Shown here piece by piece: positions 24,230 to 31,111 of a DNA stretch of 40,089 nt; position 1 is the first letter of the stretch, and every line of letters starts with the position of its first letter. Source of the DNA: Sphingomonas sp. Its GTDB lineage: Bacteria > Pseudomonadota > Alphaproteobacteria > Sphingomonadales > Sphingomonadaceae. A program made the position numbers and the translations under genes. The notes beneath the pieces are model-generated. The model was not told the DNA's origin and made no database searches. It saw only the letters and a list, made by a program, of their open reading frames with translations. The DNA is taken from positions 1-40,089 of the forward strand of contig NZ_QFOB01000023.1 of assembly GCF_003248515.1 (NCBI RefSeq), written 5' to 3'.

Positions 24230-24538
24230 CCGGTATTCCAGATAATACCGGTGTTAGCCGCAGTACGGGCATTAGCTAGAGCACCGGGATTGCCGATAGT
24301 GCCGCTAATGCCGCTAATGCCACGATTGCCGCGATTTCGCCGAATATCCCGGATATCGGTACTGACGCGAGCACGGGCAACACCGCAAGCACAGGCAACA
24401 CCGCGAACACCGCGGGCACCGCGAACACCGGAAGCACTGCAAACACCGCGAATACCGCTAGCCCCGCGAGCACGGCTACCACGACGAATGCGGCTAGCAC
24501 CTGCAATGCAGGTATGATAGGCATTGCATGTAATACCG
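24230..24538. repeat. Array of about 34 degenerate 9-bp repeats, likely centromere/operator
   Basis: From CCGGTATTC at 24230 the sequence can be cut every 9 bp without slippage up to CATGTAATA at 24527-24535 and a final CCG. Most units follow CCG-C/G-N-A/G-A/G-C/T-A, for example CCGCTAATG twice, CCGCGAACA twice, CCGCAAGCA, CCGCGAATA and CCGGTGTTA. The array lies directly before parA, 50 bp from its start. Centromeres bound by ribbon-helix-helix partition proteins are typically short tandem repeats upstream of the par operon. Further isolated palindromes (AATACCGGTATT at 24068-24079) lie to the left. Confidence 0.7.
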
Positions 24539-24587
24539 AGGACATACGTGCTATCGGTATTACTCGTAATAGTTTTAGGGGGAAACG

Positions 24588-25271
24588 ATGCCCGTCATAA
24601 CGCTGATGTCGCCAAAAGGAGGGGTCGGGAAAACGACCGCCGGCCTGCTGCTGGCCCTTGAGCTCGCGGACGGCGGCGCGACGGTCGTCATCATCGATGC
24701 CGACCCGAACTTCCCACTGGCGAAATGGGGGCGTCTACCGAACAAGCCCGAGCGGATCGAGGTCGTGCAAGAGGTCGACGAGGATGCGATCATTGATACG
24801 ATCGATGCGGCGCAGAAGCGTGCGCGCTTCGTGATCGTCGACCTGGAGGGGAGGGCGTCGGCCCGCGTCACCAATGCGCTACTGATGACCAACCTTGCGC
24901 TCGTACCCATGCAGGGCTCGGTCCTCGACAGCGACCAGGCCGCCCGCGCATTCCAGAGTATCCGCCGGGCTTCGACCGCAGCGCGCCGCGAGATCGCGTT
25001 CGCGGGCGTGTTCACGCGAACCCCGGCGAGCTCGCGTATCCGCTCGCGGGTGGCGCAACAGATCGCCGACGGCGTCGAGGGTGCCGGGATATCGACGTTG
25101 CCGACGTCGATCGCGGAGCGGACTGTCTATCGCAGCCTCTTCGCCCAAGGCGGCACGCTCGCCACGCTCGATGGCGCGACCGCGAGTTCGATCGAAACCG
25201 CTCGCGCGAACGCCGCAGCGTTCGCCCATGACGTCCTTGAGGCGCTCAGCGCGGCGAGGGCGGCGGCATGA
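24588..25271 (+). CDS. parA: ParA-family partition ATPase
   Basis: The protein is 227 aa from ATG 24588 (GGGGGAAACG upstream). The deviant Walker A KGGVGKTT lies at residues 10-17 with both signature lysines. IIDADPNFPLAKW is the second motif and FVIVDLEGRAS the Walker B region. There is no N-terminal HTH, so it belongs to the short (type Ib) ParA class that works with a small DNA-binding partner; short ParAs of the VirC1 kind found on transferable elements are relatives. It positions plasmid or excised-element copies on the nucleoid. The next gene overlaps by ATGA, and the repeat array upstream is the expected centromere and operator. Confidence 0.88.
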   Translation: MPVITLMSPKGGVGKTTAGLLLALELADGGATVVIIDADPNFPLAKWGRLPNKPERIEVVQEVDEDAIIDTIDAAQKRARFVIVDLEGRASARVTNALLMTNLALVPMQGSVLDSDQAARAFQSIRRASTAARREIAFAGVFTRTPASSRIRSRVAQQIADGVEGAGISTLPTSIAERTVYRSLFAQGGTLATLDGATASSIETARANAAAFAHDVLEALSAARAAA

Positions 25272-25621
25272 CCGACAAGCCCGGCAAACCGGCGCCGCGT
25301 CTGGCGGGGGTCACCAACTTCGGCGACGACGACGCCGACTATATCGCGCCGCCGCCGCGCGCGGTCCGCGAGCAGGCGAGGGCAGGGGGCGAAGCGATCG
25401 GCTTCGTGTCCGACCGGCCCGCGGCCCCGGCCGCGCGGGCGACCGTCAAGAAACGGCCGCGGCTGCCGTCGCAATTTCCCGACCATTACAATCTACGGCT
25501 GCGCGAAGGTGATCGCGAGCGGTTCGACGACTACGCCTATCGCCACCGTTTGGCGAAGGGCGACGTCTTCGCGCTGATGCTCGATCTGCTGGAGGCAAAG
25601 GACCGGGCCGACCAGGACTGA
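25268..25621 (+). CDS. Small RHH-like centromere-binding partner of ParA
   Basis: The 117-aa protein has a disordered, proline/alanine-rich N-terminal 70 residues. Its C-terminal 45-residue domain (YNLRLREGDRERFDDYAYRH, then KGDVFALMLDLLEA) has the strand-helix-helix order of a ribbon-helix-helix fold. That is the layout of type Ib ParB-like proteins such as ParG or omega: a flexible tail that stimulates ParA and an RHH that binds repeats. It overlaps parA by 4 nt. Likely function: binds the 9-bp array, represses the operon and mediates segregation. No family name is claimed. Confidence 0.65.
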   Translation: MTDKPGKPAPRLAGVTNFGDDDADYIAPPPRAVREQARAGGEAIGFVSDRPAAPAARATVKKRPRLPSQFPDHYNLRLREGDRERFDDYAYRHRLAKGDVFALMLDLLEAKDRADQD

Positions 25622-25695
25622 CGGGGCGGACGCCCGACACCTATCGACGCGACGCCTGCGCGGAGAAGGGGAAGGGGAGGGGGCGATAGCGGCGC

Positions 25696-26793
25696 TCAAC
25701 GCTCGATATCGTCCCTCCCGGTGGGTCGCATCACCGGCGCCACGGCGCGTTGCTGGGCGAGCTCGCGGCCGATGCCATCGGCCACGGCGCGGAGGCGGTC
25801 GAGCGCCGGCGCGCCGGGCTCGTGGCGGATGGAGATGTGCCCGCCGGCGACCAGCTCCAGCCGATCGGTCAAGGCGGCCATATTGCCTTCCCGAGCGACC
25901 CAATCGCGAAGATCGCTCGCCGTCTCATGGTCCGCCACCGGCGCTTTGTGCCGGAGCACCGCCAGCCGTGACGCCTCGGCCGCCCGCTCGGCCTGGGTCA
26001 AGGCGACCGGGGCGACAGCGGCGATCTCGCGTACCGTCTCGGCGACCGACATCCGCCGCTCGTAGGGCGCCGCGTCGCGCCCGCGCTCCAGCGAGCGGCG
26101 GACGAGTTCGTGCAGCGGGTCGTGCAGGCGATAGCTGTGAAGCTGGAATGCCATCTCATATTCGTGGCGATCGTCGACCGTCATCATGCTGTCGGGCGTC
26201 AGTCCGGGGTAGCGCAGCTGGATGACCGCCATGTCGCGCGCAATGTAGAGGGCGTCGCGGTCTTCTGGCGTCACGTTCGTCGTGTTCCAGTCGAGCCGGT
26301 GGCCGTTGTCACGCGCGAGCTGCTCGGTGAACGAGCGCAACGTGCGGCTGTTGCCTTCGCGGAAAGGGTGCAGATAGTCGAGCCGCGCATAGGTCTGCGC
26401 GATCGCCTCGGACATCTCCAGCAGGTCGAACCCGGCGAGCGCTCGTCCGCCCTGGAGCGCGTCGAGCGTCGGTCCGAGCTGGCGATCGGTTTCCGAGCGC
26501 AGCGCATAAGGGACAACGGTCCGGTCTCTGGTCGACTCCAGCAGCCGATGCTTGAAATGCCCGGACGCTTCGGGCCGGAAGTCGCCGGGGCCGTGGTGCG
26601 GCAGGTCCTGGAAGATGCGGCGATGCACCTCGCGGAGGTGGGCGACGTCGTACTGCCCTTGCACGGGATCGCGATGAAGCTGGCGAATCCGTGCAAAGGT
26701 GAGCGCGGCTTCGCGCTGGTCAACCAAGCCGGGCGGTGTCGGACGCCAGGATGGCGGCGGTGAGCTCGTCGCCGTCGATCTCGCCGGCGACAT
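25696..26793 (-). CDS. Fic-family AMP-transferase toxin
   Basis: The protein is 365 aa at most. The Fic core carries HPFREGNSR (142-150) followed by TLR, a full match to HxFx(D/E)GNxR, so it is predicted to be an active AMP-transferase modifying a target protein. An N-terminal helix set (GLVDQREAALTFARIRQLHR) and a helical C-terminal extension of about 150 residues complete it. The annotated ATG (26793) overlaps the antitoxin by 74 nt and starts in low-complexity residues; a TTG in the GGCTTGGTTGA overlap is another possible start, beginning the protein near the conserved GLVDQREAAL. Transcribed with and after the VbhA-like antitoxin. Confidence 0.85.
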   Translation of the reverse strand: MSPARSTATSSPPPSWRPTPPGLVDQREAALTFARIRQLHRDPVQGQYDVAHLREVHRRIFQDLPHHGPGDFRPEASGHFKHRLLESTRDRTVVPYALRSETDRQLGPTLDALQGGRALAGFDLLEMSEAIAQTYARLDYLHPFREGNSRTLRSFTEQLARDNGHRLDWNTTNVTPEDRDALYIARDMAVIQLRYPGLTPDSMMTVDDRHEYEMAFQLHSYRLHDPLHELVRRSLERGRDAAPYERRMSVAETVREIAAVAPVALTQAERAAEASRLAVLRHKAPVADHETASDLRDWVAREGNMAALTDRLELVAGGHISIRHEPGAPALDRLRAVADGIGRELAQQRAVAPVMRPTGRDDIER

Positions 26794-26944
26794 AGCGGGC
26801 GTTGAGCGCCTCGATCTCCGCCGTCAGGACGCCGCCCTCGAGGCGGACGCTGCCGCGCGCGAAGCCGACCTCGCGCGCGCGGCGAGCGCGCTCGGCAGCG
26901 CTGATCGCGGTGCGCGAAGTGGTGAGCGGCGTGACGGCGGTCAT
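26720..26944 (-). CDS. VbhA-like Fic antitoxin
   Basis: The 74-aa protein starts at ATG 26944 (GGAAAGGA upstream). SVRLEG at 32-37 fits the class I Fic inhibitory motif (S/T)xxxE(G/N), whose glutamate enters the Fic active site and blocks ATP binding. The C-terminal ALNARYVAGEIDGDELTAAI is the helical wrap of the VbhA antitoxin domain. The gene precedes and overlaps the Fic gene, the normal antitoxin-toxin order. A hairpin (AGCAC-GAAA-GTGCT, 26972-26985) lies in the leader before the ribosome site. Confidence 0.85.
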   Translation of the reverse strand: MTAVTPLTTSRTAISAAERARRAREVGFARGSVRLEGGVLTAEIEALNARYVAGEIDGDELTAAILASDTARLG

Positions 26945-26969
26945 GACACAGTCCTTTCCTGGCGATTTG

Positions 26970-27194
26970 CTAGCACGAAAGTGCTGCGATTTCGAGGCAA
27001 GAGCGGCAGCCTCTCCTCTGTGTCGGGCGCCCCGCGACCGCCCGGCGCCGGCGATCACTCTTCCCAGAGCGGCCGAAACCGCCGCCGCCGCCGGGCGGCA
27101 GGGCAGGGGCACGGTGGCCGGCCGCGTCGAGCTCGCGATTGATCGCCGCCAGGTCCGCGAGCCAGGCTTCGATGCGTACCGGGGAATAGCACAT
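26970..27194 (-). CDS. Short ORF upstream of the antitoxin
   Basis: The frame encodes 74 aa from ATG 27194, preceded by a strong site (GGAGGTCTCTACC). The first 30 residues (MCYSPVRIEAWLADLAAINR) look protein-like, but the rest is a glycine run and basic low-complexity sequence, and the frame ends inside the antitoxin leader. It may be a truncated or frameshifted gene. A short leader peptide is also possible. No family is recognised. Confidence 0.35.
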   Translation of the reverse strand: MCYSPVRIEAWLADLAAINRELDAAGHRAPALPPGGGGGFGRSGKSDRRRRAVAGRPTQRRGCRSCLEIAALSC

Positions 27195-27435
27195 GGTAGA
27201 GACCTCCGTCTGTTCGGTTGAGACCGCCGCCGGGACGAGGGATCGGGGTCGGGGTCACAGGACCGCGTCAGCGGCCGCGCCAGCGGGGCGTGGGGGAGCC
27301 GATTTCCTCGGCGGGAGCGTCAAGCGACCGCCGGGGAAATTGGGGGCACCGCGCATCCTTGACGCCGACCCCGAGCGCTCGTCATCCTCGGCGACACGTC
27401 AACGACAAGCAGATTTCGTTTGAACGAGGAGAGCG

Positions 27436-27732
27436 ATGGGAGCGCCCACGGCAACCGAACTGCGCGCGACGCTGGTGACGTTGCTGGCGGGCGCGACCGA
27501 CACGTCGCCTCGCAAGTGGGAAAAGGCGATCGGCGCGGTCGAGATGCTGCCGATCGTCTTCAACCCGCGGAGCAACTGGCGCGTGGACGTCCGTGCGGGC
27601 GCGGCGGAGGATCGCGCGATCATCGAACGCGCGATCGCGCTCCTGCGCAACGACCAACCCTATGTGCGATCGGAGCCCGGCCCCGGCGGTTCGACGCCGG
27701 AGCCGGTGATCCTAATATTCGTCGGCGCGTAG
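27436..27732 (+). CDS. Small hypothetical protein
   Basis: The 98-aa protein starts at ATG 27436 (GAGGAGAGCG upstream). A helical N-terminus (ATELRATLVTLLAGATD) is followed by a beta-rich middle (KAIGAVEMLPIVFNPRSNWR) and a proline/glycine tail. It converges on the DUF3768 gene and the last codons overlap by 21 nt. No family is recognised. It appears to be part of the sphingomonad plasmid-type backbone around it. Confidence 0.6.
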   Translation: MGAPTATELRATLVTLLAGATDTSPRKWEKAIGAVEMLPIVFNPRSNWRVDVRAGAAEDRAIIERAIALLRNDQPYVRSEPGPGGSTPEPVILIFVGA

Positions 27733-28104
27733 GATCGTGAGCACCCGGACGGTGACGCGCGGATCGGCGGGGTTTTCCGAGCCTGCCGAGAGATCGCTGT
27801 CGTAATAGTCGATCTTCCAGAGGCACGCCGCACCCTCGAACGCGAAGGCGCCGAAGTCGCGGTGGCCATAGGGATCGTTGTCCGCGGCGAAAGTGTCGAA
27901 GTCGCGGATCGTCCGCAGGAGCTCGGCGCGCTTGCGGAAATTGCGGAACAGCGTGACGTCGCCGATCAGCGCGGCGATGCCTTGGGTCATCATGACGCGG
28001 TTCGCCCCGGGGGTGGTGATGTTCTCGCGCAGCTCGTCGTTGAGCCGGGCGATATCGCGATGTCCGATTTCCCGGCGTGCGGCGGGAGGAATGTCCTCGG
28101 CCAT
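27712..28104 (-). CDS. DUF3768 protein
   Basis: The 130-aa protein starts at ATG 28104 (AAGGAGACG upstream). ARLNDELRENI, DFDTFAADNDPYGHRDFGAF, CLWKIDYYD and the terminal VRVLTILRADEY are diagnostic of DUF3768, a family found mostly on alphaproteobacterial plasmids and conjugative elements. Its function is unknown. The leader carries a CCCCGA-CCA-TCGGGG hairpin (28124-28138) 20 nt before the start. Confidence 0.88.
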   Translation of the reverse strand: MAEDIPPAARREIGHRDIARLNDELRENITTPGANRVMMTQGIAALIGDVTLFRNFRKRAELLRTIRDFDTFAADNDPYGHRDFGAFAFEGAACLWKIDYYDSDLSAGSENPADPRVTVRVLTILRADEY

Positions 28105-28353
28105 GATCGTCTCCTTGCCGAGACCCCGACCATCGGGGCCTTTCGACAGGCGACACCGACCGCCGGGGCATAGCCGGACCCGCGCACCCGTCAGGGTCGC
28201 AACGCCAGTGGAGAAGCCCGCGCGCGGGCTTGCGCGGGTCCGCGCCCCGGCGAAGCGGTGAGGAGCCGGAGAGCCACGAGGACGGGCCGCGAGAGGCAGG
28301 CCGGCCGAGCTCGTCACTGGACGCATGCGGAGGAGGAGCGCTATCGTCGCGAG

Positions 28354-28722
28354 ATGCAATCCGAGGCCGCAATCGTCACCCTGCAACCGCGCTGGATGGC
28401 CAGCACCGGCGCGATGTTGCGCATTAACGCGCTGGTGCGCAGTCGCTGCGCGAAATGCGACACGATGCTCCGCGTCGAGCTCGAGGATATCGTCGCGCGG
28501 CATGGTGCCGGATGTTCGCTCGTCGATCGGCTGGATCGCTGCCGGATGATCGGCTGCACCGGCTCGATCTTCTATCTGGCGTCGAGAAGCTATGGCCGCG
28601 CATGGACCCGGCTCCTGCGCGATCCCGCGCTGATCGCGAGCCTCGGCACTGTCGCCGATGCGGGCGCCGCGCTGGCGAGCGGGGAGGGGGCGAGCGTGAC
28701 ACCTTGGTGCCGCGGTGTGTAA
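28354..28722 (+). CDS. Cysteine-rich hypothetical protein before SRAP
   Basis: The 122-aa protein is counted from ATG 28354; the frame is open back to a GTG at 28258, and neither start has a well-placed ribosome site. C32-x-x-C35 (RCAKCD), C54, C63 and C68 (CRMIGC) suggest a zinc-binding module. LVDRLDRCRMIGCTGSIFYL is a strongly patterned core seen in plasmid hypothetical proteins. Its stop overlaps the GTG start of the SRAP gene, so the two are coupled. A role beside abasic-site repair is only a guess from context. Confidence 0.6.
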   Translation: MQSEAAIVTLQPRWMASTGAMLRINALVRSRCAKCDTMLRVELEDIVARHGAGCSLVDRLDRCRMIGCTGSIFYLASRSYGRAWTRLLRDPALIASLGTVADAGAALASGEGASVTPWCRGV

Positions 28723-29392
28723 TCGCTACCGGATTTCGGCCAAGCAGGCGGCGGTGATGCGCGCGTGCGGGTTCGATCCGCCGTTCGCGCCCGACGAGGT
28801 TTTCCCGCCGACCCGGGAGATCTTCCCGACCGGCAAGAAGACCGCGCGGCACGGACCCGTCATCCGGCGGGCGGCGGGCGGCAACCGACCGCTCGAGATG
28901 GTCCTGATGGAATGGGGTTTTCCGACCAAAATCCCGAGCAAGCGCAATCCCGAGGTCAAGCTCGACAAATATGTGACCAACGCGCGCAATCTCGGCTCGA
29001 GCATGTGGAAACCCTCGCTCAACACGCCCGATCGCCGCTGCATCGTGCCGTTCACGCATTTCGCGGAACCGCATCCCGACGGCGGCAAGGGCGACGACAA
29101 TCTGCCAAAGCAGATGTGGTTCTCGTTGCCCGACCAGCCGATCGGCTTCTTCGCCGGGCTGTGGCGCCCGACCGAGCGCGGCGAGGCATTCGCGTTCGGC
29201 ACCACCGAGCCGAACGACATCGTGGCGCCGTGGCATCCCAAGGCGATGCCGGTGATCCTGCACCCCTGCGATTTGATCCGGTGGCTCGACGGCCGCGTGG
29301 ACGAGGCGCTGGCGCTGGTCAGGCCCTATGACGGGCCGATGCACCATCAGGTCGAGACGCCGCGCGGCGACCTCATCGAGGTCGACGCGTGA
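28715..29392 (+). CDS. SRAP / SOS response-associated peptidase (YedK/HMCES family)
   Basis: The 225-aa protein has a start fixed by chemistry: the GTG at 28715 puts cysteine at position 2 (MCNRYR), and in this family Cys2 is exposed by methionine removal and forms the thiazolidine link to abasic sites in single-stranded DNA. N89 (YVTNARNLGS), E118 (FAEP) and H174 (APWHPKAMPVIL) are in the expected active-site places. The usual DGFYEW around the glutamate is replaced by THFAEP, an atypical variant. It overlaps the preceding Cys-rich gene by 8 nt. With SSB and the SOS mutasome it forms a damage-tolerance set for single-stranded DNA. Confidence 0.88.
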   Translation: MCNRYRISAKQAAVMRACGFDPPFAPDEVFPPTREIFPTGKKTARHGPVIRRAAGGNRPLEMVLMEWGFPTKIPSKRNPEVKLDKYVTNARNLGSSMWKPSLNTPDRRCIVPFTHFAEPHPDGGKGDDNLPKQMWFSLPDQPIGFFAGLWRPTERGEAFAFGTTEPNDIVAPWHPKAMPVILHPCDLIRWLDGRVDEALALVRPYDGPMHHQVETPRGDLIEVDA

Positions 29393-29421
29393 GCCGGGGC
29401 GGGTTCGATGCCCGCCCCGGC
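29393..29421 (+). terminator. Strong hairpin after the SRAP stop codon
   Basis: A perfect 11-bp stem (GCCGGGGCGGG / CCCGCCCCGGC) with a TTCGATG loop begins on the base after the stop. No T-run follows, so it may act as a transcript-end stabiliser or a weak terminator. Confidence 0.5.
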
Positions 29422-29446
29422 TGATGACGACCAAGCGGGATGGGGA

Positions 29447-29464
29447 GGGGGCCCGCAGGCCCCC
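29447..29464 (-). terminator. Hairpin after the small membrane protein gene
   Basis: GGGGGCC-CGCA-GGCCCCC forms a 7-bp stem 8 nt beyond the stop of the leftward gene at 29472. There is no clear T-run. It may end the leftward transcript or block read-through between convergent genes. Confidence 0.4.
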
Positions 29465-29471
29465 CGGGGTG

Positions 29472-29636
29472 TCAGGCGAAGGGATCGTATTCGTTGACGA
29501 CGATGTGCGAGGCGTCGTGATCTTCGGCGGTGATGACGGCGTACTGGGTGCCGACCGCGATGACCATGGTGGCGACCATCAGGTTCCTGGCGAGGCTGAG
29601 AGCGGATTTGCGGGCGATCCAGATATCGTTGAACAT
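29472..29636 (-). CDS. Small single-pass membrane protein
   Basis: The 54-aa protein starts at ATG 29636 (AGGAGCC upstream); the longer frame to 29669 is not needed. Residues 10-33 (ALSLARNLMVATMVIAVGTQ) form a membrane segment, followed by an acidic tail (EDHDASHIVVNEYDPFA) probably outside the membrane. The leader holds a CGGGG-TTCAT-CCCCG hairpin (29660-29674). Family unknown; it sits in the plasmid-type backbone. Confidence 0.6.
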   Translation of the reverse strand: MFNDIWIARKSALSLARNLMVATMVIAVGTQYAVITAEDHDASHIVVNEYDPFA

Positions 29637-29669
29637 GTCCGAGGCTCCTGTGAAGCCGACGGGGTTCAT

Positions 29670-30223
29670 CCCCGCTCGACAGGCGCCCGACAGGACGGGG
29701 AGGGGCCGCGATCACTTTTTCTGCGGCACGCAGAAAAAGCCGTAGCGAAGCGCCCGGACCCCTTGCGGGTTGATCGTACAAGGCCCCGAGCCGGCCCAAG
29801 GATTGCGCCTCCAAGAGCGGGGTGAAACACGGCGGCCGGAGCGCCGTGTTCGGCGCCGGACCGCCCCCCCGCCCACCCGCTGGACCCGACGTTCCACCTT
29901 GGTTGCCCGGCCCGGCTCCGCGTCCCGCCCCTCGGCACGCATCGCCTCCGAGGCGGGCAAACCCCCGATTGACGCGGAAAGATGTTGCCGGTTTTCGGAA
30001 ACGAGTTTCCGCGCGGCAGCGCCCGTCAGTCGATCGTCACCCGGCGGGGCCGAGACCGGCTACGGGCTCGGTGGAGCGTGAGCGGAATAGAGCGACGGTC
30101 CCGGCATCGCCGGGAGACGCCGTCCTCCGTCCCTGCTGGCATGCCGGCCCCGCTCGCTTATGATGATACCGAACGGCGGGGTGCAAACGGGCACCTTGCA
30201 TCGATCAGATGACGCGGAGGGCC
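29670..30223. other. Long intergenic region with palindromes
   Basis: These 554 bp contain no convincing ORF. They hold a perfect 11-bp inverted repeat CTTTTTCTGCG-GCA-CGCAGAAAAAG (29715-29739) and the palindrome CGGAAAC-GA-GTTTCCG (29996-30011). A GGTGC-N6-GCACC hairpin lies just before the TIR-like gene (about 30179-30194). The promoters of the leftward small gene and the rightward TIR-like gene must lie here. Confidence 0.5.
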
Positions 30224-31078
30224 ATGTATAATCTTCTGGTGCGAGGCGCCGGCTGGAGTGCCCGCGGGCGCGACCTGCAGGGCCGCGACACGCTGGGGCT
30301 CGATCGGATCTTCGAGGCGACCGAAGAGCGGATCGGCGAGGCCTATCATAACGGCGACCGGCTGGCGTTCGACCGGCTGCTGACGCTCCCCTGCCTGTTC
30401 ATGACCGAGGGGCGCGACCGCGGCGAGGCGCGGGTCGGCACGATCATCCGGGCGCGCGCCGGCGGCCGGGATGTCATGCTCGATTATGTCTACGATGCCG
30501 ACGTGCCGCCGCTCGCGAACGAACTCCTGTTCGAGCGGCTGGCGGACTTCGATATCGGACGCGACGAGTTCACCCGAACGCATTGGGCGGTGAAGGACGT
30601 CGATCTCTATCGTGCGCTGCTGCGCACCGTCAGGCCGCGGCGGCAGCGACCGACGGTGTTCACGATCGAGGAACATGAGCGCATCGAGCCGGCGCTCGTT
30701 TCGGCGATGATGCCGTTCGATGCTGCGTTCGCCGGCGTCTATGCGAGCATCCAGGAGGCGTGCGAGGCGGTCGGCCTCCGATGCCGCCGCGCCGACGACA
30801 TCTGGGAGAACCCCGCGATCATCCAGGACGTGGTCTCGCTGATCGACCGGTCGCGCGTGGTCGTCGCCGACTGCACTGGTCGCAATCCGAACGTCTTCTA
30901 CGAGGCCGGGATCGCGCACACACTCGGACGCGAGGTGATCCTGATCACGCAGAACGCCGCCGACATCCCGTTCGACCTGCGTCACCTGCGCTATGTGCCG
31001 TACCTCAACAACGCCGAGGGGCGCGCGGACCTTGCGACGGCGCTGCGCGGACGCATGGAGACGCTGCTCGGTCACTGA
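30224..31078 (+). CDS. TIR/2-deoxyribosyltransferase-like protein
   Basis: The 284-aa protein starts at ATG 30224, which follows GGAGGG; an upstream ATG at 30209 lacks a site. The C-terminal half is a nucleoside 2-deoxyribosyltransferase/TIR-like Rossmann domain: ALVSAMMPFDAAFAGVYASI, then DDIWENPAIIQDVVSLIDRS, VVVADCTGRNPNVFYEAGIA with the likely catalytic E227, and REVILITQ. Such domains cleave NAD or nucleotides in immune proteins. The N-terminal 130 residues form a separate domain (YHNGDRLAFDRLLTLPCLFM, FTRTHWAVKDVDLYRALL) that may sense a trigger. It is followed after about 33 nt by a metallopeptidase gene. A defence role is inferred from the domain and neighbours. Confidence 0.75.
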   Translation: MYNLLVRGAGWSARGRDLQGRDTLGLDRIFEATEERIGEAYHNGDRLAFDRLLTLPCLFMTEGRDRGEARVGTIIRARAGGRDVMLDYVYDADVPPLANELLFERLADFDIGRDEFTRTHWAVKDVDLYRALLRTVRPRRQRPTVFTIEEHERIEPALVSAMMPFDAAFAGVYASIQEACEAVGLRCRRADDIWENPAIIQDVVSLIDRSRVVVADCTGRNPNVFYEAGIAHTLGREVILITQNAADIPFDLRHLRYVPYLNNAEGRADLATALRGRMETLLGH

Positions 31079-31111
31079 GCGGCGGGCGGTGCTGGACGCG
31101 AGCGCGATTTC

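Noticed and set aside
24266..24538. Possible CRISPR array
   Set aside because: Units are 9 bp, contiguous and without spacers, and there are no cas genes.
24276..24545. Very hydrophobic leftward ORF (AVFAVLPVFAV-type repeats)
   Set aside because: The pattern is the translation of the 9-bp repeat array read in a favourable frame; there is no ribosome site and it lies in the par operator region.
24001..24590. Iterons of a replication origin
   Set aside because: No replication initiator gene is present in the window, and the array abuts parA, so a centromere is simpler. A replication role cannot be fully excluded.
29393..29421. GGTTCGATGCC resembling a tRNA T-loop
   Set aside because: The surrounding sequence folds into one simple 11-bp hairpin right after the SRAP stop; no other tRNA arms are present.
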